A DNA stretch of 23,129 nt, taken from the NCBI GenBank assembly GCA_002633005.1, contig NMRA01000016.1, positions 1,142,207 to 1,165,335 on the forward strand, written 5' to 3'. The first letter of the stretch is position 1. Every line of letters begins with the position of its first letter. Positions 1 through 8,499 of the stretch are shown piece by piece. Under the pieces are notes generated by a model, which was not told the DNA's origin, did not search any database, and saw only the letters and a list, made by a program, of their open reading frames with translations. The translations under genes and the position numbers were made by a program. Source of the stretch: Phoronis australis (Eukaryota; Phoronida; Phoronidae).

Positions 1-568
1 GACGTTTTCAAATACTTATTTTGTTTTGTACTCAAGTGTGATTTGCTCGTGTGAGTCTGGCGAAAATATCGCGGGAGTACTTTCTCAGATGGCGTGTACT
101 GGTGGTGCCATTCAGATGGGTTGCTTTTTGAGAATAAGCGTAAGTAGCTTTGGCGAAACTTCCCGTTAGACGGTGCCGTATTACACATCGACACTTGAAT
201 CTCTGCCGCAGAAAGCTGGATAAACCGTGGCGGGATGCGATATTTTTCGACGTGATTCCTGGAATCAGCCAGCATTTTTATAACGAGGCCAATGTAACAA
301 TGCGTTTTCGTGCCTCCAGAACAAAGAAGATTTCCATCCGAGATAGCCGGCTTTTGAGTCGGGGGTCATTCTTTTGTCATACGTAATTAGAAACGCTAAT
401 CCTCTATATTAGAAATAAAACAAAAGCCTGGGTTCCACTTCAAACCTATGAACCTAAACAATGGTTTTCAAAGATGCTGTGTAAAGTTAAAAGATTGGAA
501 AGTGATGTGCAAACCTGCATCAAACGGTCAAAGAAAGAATTCCGCGGTTATCTCATATCCTTTCCTAG
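1..568. other. Left edge without a supported gene
   Basis: Gene A exon 1 should lie here or further left. No segment combines an ATG, a hydrophobic run, the PLP/EEPW block and a phase-0 donor as exons 1 of genes B and C do. A stretch at about 204-293 reads LDKPWRDAIFF and on to a gtaaca donor-like site in phase 0, a weak echo of the exon 1 end, but it has no signal-anchor before it. Confidence 0.4.
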
Positions 569-3500
569 GTGTCCGCATTAAATTACATCGGCAGTTACGA
601 CCACCCGTTGAGCCTTCTACAGACACTTCTTGACTCCGAGAACTCCAGGAAGTTTTTGAGATGTGAACCACATCCAGGACTCAAGGTAAATGATATAAGT
701 ATCGGAGATTTCCTGTTTTTCATCCTAGGATCATTGGTAATGTTTCGACACCCTTGAAGCAAAGTTCCTACAGAAGGTGTTCTAGGTATATTGGTCGACC
801 TTGTGTTTTTGGCTATTGTACTGTAATGCAATTTTGAGTTATTTTTACGTAAACGATTTTTAGAAAGAAACACTAGTCCTTTAGTTGAGCCTTACTTCCT
901 GTTGAAAACATTTGAAAAGCCACTTTGGGTCGCTTAGTTGTTGCATTAGCTTACTGGTCTGTATGCCCTGGCACTGGCACTCATTGGGTCACAAAATAGC
1001 ATGCATCTGCGCCCGAGTCCTCTAAAACTTGCGCCTCAACGCTGGCATCAGGTGTCGCATTCAAGATAAATAACAAGGATTCCGATCCATTCCATGTTGT
1101 TTCTGGTATTATTTTTTCTTTTTGAAAATGTATGGACAAACAAAAATAGGACTTCATCGCATCAGTCTTCACGGTTCTGAATTATAACTATGCCATTTTC
1201 TAGCCTTGCATCGTCTCGATCATCTACACTGTAGGTGTCCAACCAGGCATTTGACGGGATTCCCGTGCGTGTATATGATCCTGAGGGGCGCAGCAGAAAC
1301 TCGGCAGCTGTGGTGTATTTCCACGGAGGTGGATGGGTGATCGGAAATATAGGTATCTTTCAGCCGCTGTAAACCAGCTTTCCGTCACAAAAAACTGCTT
1401 TTGATTCAGATAATTTACCGTCATGAAATTGATATCAAATTTTTTCTTAGTCATATTAGATGTAATTTCTGGGCTAGTAAAGAAATAACAATTGAGACCA
1501 GGTTCTTCAATTGGACTTGTCATGAGGTGCCATTTTGTTCGGTGAGCATGCATGGTCTGGACCAATAACAAAAGCTGTTCGTTCTTTTCGAGACCAAAAG
1601 TCACTTATCATCTGAGTGAAGAACCGGTTGAAACCAATTTTATAGTGATAAGTGTTCTAAAACAAAATTTAACTGTTTTTTTCGATGGAACGCAGGTTCA
1701 TAACCGCTTGAAACGGTTTTGAAGCATCGTGAATAATGGAGTTGTGACTTATGAACTATGCAGCAAGCATCCATTGCTGCTTCTGTAAAATACTTGTCAG
1801 AGCAGAGTGCAAACAGGTTACATTATGGACGCTATGACAACAAAAACATTGCGGCTGGAATCCATAAGCATTCATCTAATTCTCTGTGAGACCACGATGT
1901 ATGGAATTTCTCTCACGTGGACGAATGCTTGACTTAGTCTGACATTGAAATAATCGCTTTTCAGATCAGTATGACTGCCTTGTCCAACAGCTGGCACTGC
2001 GAACTGGAGTGATGTTTGTTTCTGTTGAGTAAGTGTCCGTTTCTCATTGAAATTTGCCAGTAATTGCAGTTATTGAATTCTTTCGTGAATGAAAACGAGA
2101 AAATCTGTGTAAAGTCATGCTCGTTAATTTCAGTCAACTTTTTGTCATCATGGCCAAGGCGTATGTTTTTACCAGAAAAACATAATATTGTATTGAATTT
2201 GCATCGTGGTTTCCTATAGTTTTCGATTGCGTTCGTTTCTATTTCGAACAGGTACCGTCTGGCACCAGACCATCGGCATCCTGGCGGTGTGGATGATTGC
2301 GTTACAGCCACAAAATTCTTGATGAACAATGCAGCCTCATTTGATGTAAATTCCAACCGCATCGCTGTCGCAGGTAAATGTTTACCCGGTTTGTCGTCCG
2401 GAGTTCGACCCGGCAAAGAAACCGGCACCAGTTCGGATATCGAAGAAGCGCTTCTATATCGCAAAGGACTCTATGGTAGTCTATGCTGGGCTATAGGAAG
2501 TGGGGTGGGATGGGAGTGATAGAGCCCATGACCCTCAGGATGGGTGGATCCAGGATTTTGAGTTGGGAGGGGGGCAGGGCACAGGAATAACCAAAATTTC
2601 GCCACATGTGCTTAAACCCAGCTTAAAATGTAGGGATGTAGGCGTCTTGAATTTTTGGGTTTCTGGACCTTATTACTAAAAAAACGGCTAAACGGGTTTG
2701 TTCAAGGCTATACAGTGTGCATTCGCCCCCGAGTTCCCTTTGGTGTGCGCATTTGCCAGTCACTAATTCGCACCCTGAACTGCCACATGGAATCTGGGAG
2801 AATTTGAGGGGAGATGCCATGGCCCCCCTTGCCCCTCCCCCCTAAACCCGCCACTGCTCAATAATTGGCAGGCGTGTAGCCCAGTTGTTTGTAATAAGGT
2901 TCGTCTGAATGCCTTTAAAAATCTACTATTAACTACAACCTTCCATGAAGCACCAGAAAGCTTGTTATGCTCAGACTTTGAAGACCACAAATTGATTCCG
3001 ATTTTTAGATTCAGGAAGAGACTGCACTTCTCCAGGGAGCCTCGTTGGTAAGGGATAATGGAGACTTCTGTCGCTCTCCGATATGCTTATTTTCTGAAAT
3101 TTCTTGAAAACCTGACCGAGAGGGATCCTGATGATACCATTAATTGCTTCTCATTTTCTGTTTTGAAATTACATTTCCTTTCGTGAATGGAGGCTGTTGG
3201 GAGTGACGTCATTAAGTGCATTTGGGTCTTTAATGAACTTGGATGCAACATGAACTTTCGGGAGCATTATGCCGTACGACCCCCAAACAGCGGAATATAC
3301 ATTTATACTAGAGGGTTTTTGCCATAATAAAATGACCGACTAAAAAATTGGTGTTTCCGAGAATTTTCACCGTAGGTTCATGAACTTCACACATAGGCGG
3401 AAATATAATCGAAGATACCACGTTTATGTTCCGCCCACTCTGTTAGGAGTTGGTGATGCAATACATGTATGTATTTCTGTCCATGCTTCTCTGAGTTTCG

Positions 3501-4571
3501 CAGCCGGCGTTACTTTTGCCCTATAAAGAATTCACCTTTTTGCCCTAAGCGTATAACGCGTTCGGGTTTGATAGTGACCATTTCTCGTGAAATGTTGTTG
3601 AAATGCCGGTAACCAAGTTTCTAGTGGCTGGCTCCCTGGGGTTACCCACCCATACAGCAAAGTCCCCACGTCTATGACTTTTGATGTCTTTTGTGTGTAT
3701 GTTTGTGTGTGTGTACGTGCGTGGACCAGGTGGGGGTGGCAGAGTATTAGTTTGTACCTCCGTCCCAATAATGTATACCTTCCTACATGCTTGCTATGCA
3801 CACTGCTGATGTGGTGAGATAAAAAGAATAATATATTACAGCCCACGACTCCTTTAATTTTAGAGCGTTGCACTTCTTCGTCTTGTTTTTTTTGTAGGTG
3901 ACAGTGCTGGCGGCCACTTATCGGCAGTAACAGCCATGAAACTTCGAGATGAGGGCTATCCAATACGTCCAGCAGCGCAAGTGTTAATCTACCCAGGCAC
4001 TCAGGCATTTGACTTTAACACGCCGTCCTATCAGATGTACGGTCATCGCGGTGGTTTGTTAACAAAGAAGTTAGTTCTCCAATTCTGGTCCCTTACACAC
4101 GTGGGTACAGCAACGCCAGACGACATGGAGGCTCTTGCTACCAATGCACACGTCACCGAAGGACTATATTCCAAATTGTCTAAGGATTGTAATAAAAAAT
4201 TGATTCCCAGTCAGTTTCTGGAAGGATTTAATGAAACTGATAAAAATGACAAACTTGCAAATGGGAAAAGAATTCATGCGGCGTATGAACATCTTCAAGT
4301 GTTATATACGGACCCATATCGCTCCCCCTTATTAGCAGAAGACTTGTCTGGTCTGCCAAACGCTTATGTGTTGACTTTCGAATTTGATCCAATTCGAGAT
4401 GATGGAATAATGTTCGCTTCTCGTCTGCAAGCTAGCGGCAATGTTGTGCAACATAAGCACTATAATTCGGGGTTTCATGGTGTGATGAATTTCTGTTTAC
4501 AAACGCCATTATTAAAAATTGTGGACTCTGCCATCGATGACATAGCAGATTATATCAAGCAGAATGTTTAA
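569..4571 (+). CDS. Gene A: AADAC/NCEH1-like serine esterase (exons 2-6; exon 1 not identified)
   Basis: Spliced gene with exons 569-685, 1235-1352, 1965-2028, 2252-2373 and 3898-4571, every intron GT-AG and all phases consistent (0,1,2,1), giving 364 residues without a stop before the TAA at 4569. Numbering from the first visible residue: HGGGW oxyanion-hole motif at 69-73, a YRLAP block just after the 2252 acceptor, GDSAGG at 141-146 (nucleophile Ser143), Asp304 in DPIRDDG, and His334 in GFHG. This is the full catalytic set of the AADAC/hormone-sensitive-lipase branch of alpha/beta-hydrolases. Known relatives are ER membrane enzymes that deacetylate arylacetamides or hydrolyse neutral lipid esters; the substrate here is unknown. 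NET at 252-254 is a possible lumenal N-glycosylation site. Adding a 44-residue exon 1 as in genes B and C would give about 408 aa, close to human AADAC (399). The signal-anchor exon is upstream of the window or unrecognisable in 1-568. Family assignment is firm; orthology is not. Confidence 0.9.
686..1964. other. Gene A introns 2 and 3 (686-1234 and 1353-1964)
   Basis: Unique-looking AT-rich intron sequence around the 1235-1352 exon. Donors are gtaaat and gtatct, acceptors ctgtag and tttcag. No repeat, structured element or coding remnant was recognised. Confidence 0.5.
2536..2856. mobile_element. Transposon-like element in gene A intron 5, related ends to the 10689 element
   Basis: The left end reads caggatgggtggatccagg and the right end, reverse-complemented, reads cagtggcgggtttagg, both followed by G-rich runs (ggaggggggc and ggggggagggg). 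This matches the CAGTGGCGGATC-type termini of the 10689 insertion. About 320 bp, no coding capacity seen. No convincing target duplication was found, so the exact ends are provisional. Confidence 0.55.
3690..3724. repeat. Short TG-rich microsatellite in gene A intron 5
   Basis: A run of alternating T and G with interruptions (tgtgtgtatg then tttgtgtgtgtgt). It lies about 180 bp upstream of the acceptor of the last exon. Probably a simple repeat with no function. Confidence 0.6.
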
Positions 4572-6035
4572 TTGAAGTGTTTGATTTATTACGTTGCTGC
4601 GGTTATGATGCTGTTTTCTGGAGACGCATTTTTTGTTTTCACGGCATTAGTTAGTCCTTCTCAGTAATCTGCAGGTGCCCTTTCATATGGCTCGTTCTCA
4701 AACACTACGAAGCGGTTATGGCAACAGGGGAACGGCATAAAAGCCTACTAACGTCCTCGATGATACATGTAATAATTGCAGGTATTAGGTGAGTTTCGTT
4801 ACACAATAACCGCAAACACAAACACATGAGTCACCAAATGTCACGAGTTTGTGACGTATTAAGTTGTGTCCCATCTTTTTGACTCGGCTCCACGTGTGTA
4901 CTGTTAGCAAGTAGCGTTGAAGGAGCAAACACTTTACAAAGCCTAGTGAATCTTGCAGGCGACTGTTTAGACAATTACAGAGCTCCGACTACATGTTACA
5001 CGTGAACGCGAATGTGTGAGTAGGTCTTGGAATTTTCCTCTTAAGAGGATTTCCTCTTTCTTGATTTCCAATTTCCTCATTTTTTCGTCTCTTTTTATCA
5101 TTATTTTGACTTAAGTCATGCAAAAACATTTTGCAGTTAAATTTTACAATGCAAAAAATATTTCTATCACAGAAGCCTTTGTTGAACGTCGATACAGCAA
5201 CTAGAAAATTTTCCTCTTTTTGTCATGAGTCATTCCAAACCCTATGTGAGTCACCAGAGGTCACAGCGCGGGAGAGGGGTGCGGGAAATAGGTGGCGACC
5301 TGGGAGAGGGGGTCAAAGCTACTACCGGGGTGACATCATCATATTCTTGCACCGGTGGAAACAATCAAGTTCCCGTAGGATTGCAGGGTCACCGTCCAGT
5401 GCATTTGAGTATTTTAACCAGCTCATCAATTTTAGAAATCGTTGGATGTCCATGGTGTATTTACATCAGGGAATAGATTTTTGCTTGAGTCCTTTACGTA
5501 AAGTGAAGATTGATTTGTAAGTTGTTTCTTTTTGTCTTCGTGGGTCAGACTTACGGACTCATTTTGACTTGACGTTTTATCGAGGTCGCGTACGTAACCA
5601 ACGCGTTGCCAAGCTGATGTCTTTGCATTACGACGTTTTCCCGTTGCTAAAACTTTTTTGATTCTATAGCCCAACAACAAGTTGGGAAGAGTACCCCTGT
5701 AGCCAATATCTTACACATCTGATTAACTATTTGGTTGAAGGGCCAGCTCTCTTTTGTTCGATGATTGCTCTCATCTCCAATAAGATTGTATCTAGCTTGA
5801 CTGGACTGTGCTGTTAATACAAAAGATAATTTATAACATATTTGAACATACACCAATAGCATTTCTGAATTCCTCGTCAAATGCTGATCCCGTTTAGGTT
5901 TTGAATCCCCAAAATCACCCAACTGCAACAGAAGTTACGACAATCTAGTCTTTCCGAAAGTACCGCTCTGGGTTAGACTGTATTCACACGTGGTCTGTAA
6001 TGATCTTGGTAGATAATTGGTCCCTGCCTGTTGTC
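4572..6035. other. 3' flank of gene A and intergenic spacer
   Basis: Follows the gene A stop. No nearby AATAAA and no recognisable gene. A pyrimidine-rich stretch (about 5034-5095, repeated ttcctc) and two short related phrases (gagtcaccaaatgtcac near 4828 and gagtcaccagaggtcac near 5248) are the only structure seen. Open frames at 5131-5520 have no recognisable domain and are treated as chance. Confidence 0.4.
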
Positions 6036-6417
6036 ATATACCATGCGTGCACCCAGCCTTCAATGTGGGTGGCTCGAATTTCTGTCGATGTGGACCTTTT
6101 GCCGACAAAATATCGCAGGACTAAAAAAAAAACTGGACTACCTTCAAAACCAAACTGTGCGTCTGCGTCTTTTTAGTGGACTTTTGCCTCGTTGTTTCAC
6201 TGAGGCGGACCTTTTTGCCCACTTTGCCAGGACTAAAAAAACTGGGTACTACCTTCAAAACTAAACTGTGCGTCTGCGTCTTTTTAGTGGACTTTTGCCA
6301 AGTTTTCTCGGAGATTTTGTTTCTCTGAGGCGGACCTTTTTGCCCACTTTGCCAAATTGGAGGGGGTCGTTCAAGCTCCCNCCCCCCCCCCCCCCCCTGG
6401 GTGCGTGCATGATATAC
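6036..6417. mobile_element. Terminal-inverted-repeat element with target duplication and internal 112 bp direct repeats
   Basis: The left end catgcgtgcacccag (6042) and the right end ctgggtgcgtgcatg (to 6411) are inverted repeats with two mismatches. Both sides are flanked by atatac (6036-6041 and 6412-6417), extendable to atatacca if the element is trimmed by two bases at the left. Inside, a segment starting aggactaaaaaaa recurs at 6117 and 6229, including tgcgtctttttagtggactt. A poly-C tract with an N (6381) precedes the right end. No coding capacity. Confidence 0.7.
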
Positions 6418-6620
6418 CACACAAGATACTGTGCTTGGCAGTTAACAAAGGAGCTAGATGTTGTTACACGCTCACAACCCTCTACGACGGTCAGGTAAAG
6501 CCACTGAACGGGAGAACGCCGTAATGCGGCCGCAGGATTTCAAAGTGCTCAAACTAATTTACTGTCGGCAGAAAAAAAAGAAAAGCGCTTTCCGTGTACG
6601 CGTCCAATAGGCGTTGCCAT

Positions 6621-6833
6621 CATGCACGCACCCAGTCTTCAGTATGACGTTGTGAACCTTTTGGTAAGAAAAAAGCGAGCGGACTAAAATAAAATAACGG
6701 GGACACCACTGTGAATTGCGCGTTTGTGCTTGTTTAGTGGACTTTTGTCTCACTTTACTCGAACTTTTTGTTTCTCAGAGGCGAACCGGCTTTTTGCCCA
6801 TTTCGCCAAATATCATGGGGGGGCTCATGCATG
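6621..6833. mobile_element. Second, diverged copy of the 6036 element family
   Basis: The left end catgcacgcacccag matches the ends of the 6036-6417 element, and the next bases (tcttcagtatg) parallel ccttcaatgtg there. Internal phrases are shared: tttagtggacttttg, and gaggcg followed by tttttgccca and gccaaat. The right end is gggctcatgcatg to 6833. Only one internal repeat unit is present, so it is shorter. No clear target duplication. Confidence 0.6.
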
Positions 6834-6938
6834 ATTCACGCTTTTCCGAAATACGTCATCGTTAGGGTGTAGCCCAGAGGGTGGGTTATTTTCCGTAAGA
6901 TTCTGATTGTGACATAATGGGAACGAGATTTTTAATGT

Positions 6939-7012
6939 GTACTTTCATTTAAAAGTTAATGAAAACGAGCTTTCATTAAAAAAGTCGTATAAAAATTTTT
7001 AAATGAAAGTAC
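6939..7012. repeat. Nested palindrome (16 bp outer and 9 bp inner perfect arms)
   Basis: The outer arms gtactttcatttaaaa (6939-6954) and ttttaaatgaaagtac (6997-7012) are perfectly complementary. Inside, ttaatgaaa (6956-6964) and tttcattaa (6971-6979) form a second perfect stem with a 6-base loop. AT-rich foldback; likely a small mobile-element relic or a cruciform-forming site. Confidence 0.6.
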
Positions 7013-7622
7013 TTCAATAAAATCTGACCAATGAACGGCATACATTTTAATTGAAAAGCGTGTACCACGACCGACCGCCCCAAAGTGAATAGCAGCATTT
7101 TTTTCCACATGGGGCACGAAAAAACGTCTAATAATTCGGCCTAGTTTCTGCTGGTACGCGGATATTCAGCGCGGTTTACAATCTTTCCAATGGGTGTCGC
7201 TAGGTAACACAAACAGGTGATTACTTTTCCGATTAGGAGTCGACGACCTCTTTATGCTACAACAGCTGCCGATGAAGTGACCTGGGTGCTACACTTGACC
7301 CCTTATAAGTTTTACGCGTCATTTAGTTGGTATAGCCCTACCATAGACTGAGTATCTATTGTCCTATTGACTGAGTCTGTCATGTGACTGCAGAATGGTG
7401 TCAAGTCAAGTGTGAACCCAACGGCCGGGTCAGCCGACCCGAGCTACAAAGCAGTACAAAGCCAAAGGTGTTTTTTCGACGATCAAGGTTTGCTAGTTGT
7501 GTCATAGATTCCCCGTGCAATTCATTATTTGTTCGCTTCACAGGTTGTATTTACTAGTAAACTTTCTTGTGAGTCTACCCAATGTCCACTGCGGGAAGTC
7601 TCATCCTTAGCATTAGCTAGGC

Positions 7623-7666
7623 AATGACCATCGCCTCTGTTAGCCCGAACAGAGGCAATGGTCATT
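7623..7666. repeat. Compact 19 bp hairpin
   Basis: Arms 7623-7641 and 7648-7666 are complementary except at one position, with a 6-base loop (agcccg). The odd position is C opposite A in plus-strand RNA but G-U in minus-strand RNA, so the minus-strand transcript would be fully paired over 19 bp. The stem is short for a miRNA precursor and flanking pairing is weak. No T-run follows. Confidence 0.6.
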
Positions 7667-7669
7667 TCC

Positions 7670-8499
7670 TAATCCTTAGCCAGCCAGCTAGCGTGAATTC
7701 AATGATCCCTGATAAGATTTTTTCAGTGTGGCTATTTCACTCACTAGTTTACCAGTACGTCTTTATCACATTGAGAGCCACATTGGTTCTTTTGAGTTAG
7801 CAAGAAAACTTCTGACTGTTCTCTGAAAAACTCCAACCAGGCTTTGAAGTTGGCTTACAAATGAAATGTAGAATAGCCATTGTTGTAGAAGAATAACTCT
7901 GAGCATTTGACGAAATGCAAATGGGTTTACAACTGTTCTTATTTCAACTAGCATAACAACTAGGATTTCAAGTTCCATACAACGAGGACTTCAACTGGTA
8001 GTCGAGCCACATATTTGTATGAAGCAACCACCTTAAATTTGACCATTTTCTCTATAGCCAGTTTAAAAATTGCACTTATGAGACTTGTAAGTCAACTGAT
8101 GAAACAAATTTCAACTCCTTAAATAACTGGAAATTATTCCAAGACCAAATTTCTACTGCTGTGCAAGTAGTCCTATATTACTTTTCACTGAGGTCTTGTA
8201 CAGTAACCATTCTTATAGCAAGTGACAGTTTTCACCCAGTTGAAACCTACTTCAGTTGTTGGACAATTGTAATATAACTGCAGAATAGCTAAAATTACTG
8301 TTTTATTTATTATTTTGTTGTGGGATTGTAGTGTTTTTTGTGAGATGCTACCAATACCTCGTGCTAGTACTAGTGGTGTGCTATTTTTATCTTCAGAAAG
8401 GATGACCTTTGGGATGTATCATTAGATAAGGACATCTCATCTGAGGGTAAAGACAGGATATGTTGTGTGTATACTGTATTCACTGTTGTTCCTTTCAGA
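7670..8499. promoter_or_regulatory. Upstream region of gene B (putative promoter/5' UTR, no defined elements)
   Basis: AT-rich sequence leading to the gene B ATG. No clear TATA box or initiator could be assigned. The tttcag at 8493-8498, just before the ATG, is a good acceptor, so transcription may start farther upstream with a spliced leader exon. The minus-strand open frame at 7766-7978 has no recognisable domain. Confidence 0.3.

Noticed and set aside
150-386. Frame with KPWRDAIFF taken as gene A exon 1
   Set aside because: Lacks an ATG-led hydrophobic signal-anchor and the PLP block; similarity is a few residues only. Kept as a question in the findings, not annotated.
1224-1604. 126-residue minus-strand open frame
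   Set aside because: Shadow of gene A exon 3 on the opposite strand; the plus strand carries HGGGW with proper splice sites.
2289-2519. Plus-strand open frame at gene A exon 5
   Set aside because: It is exon 5 read through its gtaaat donor into the intron; the true exon ends at 2373.
3532-4008. 158-residue minus-strand open frame
   Set aside because: Overlaps the antisense of gene A exon 6 and a TG-repeat; no domain and low-complexity content.
5131-5520. 129-residue plus-strand open frame between genes A and B
   Set aside because: No recognisable domain, no splice-site support, and an overlapping open frame of similar quality in another phase.
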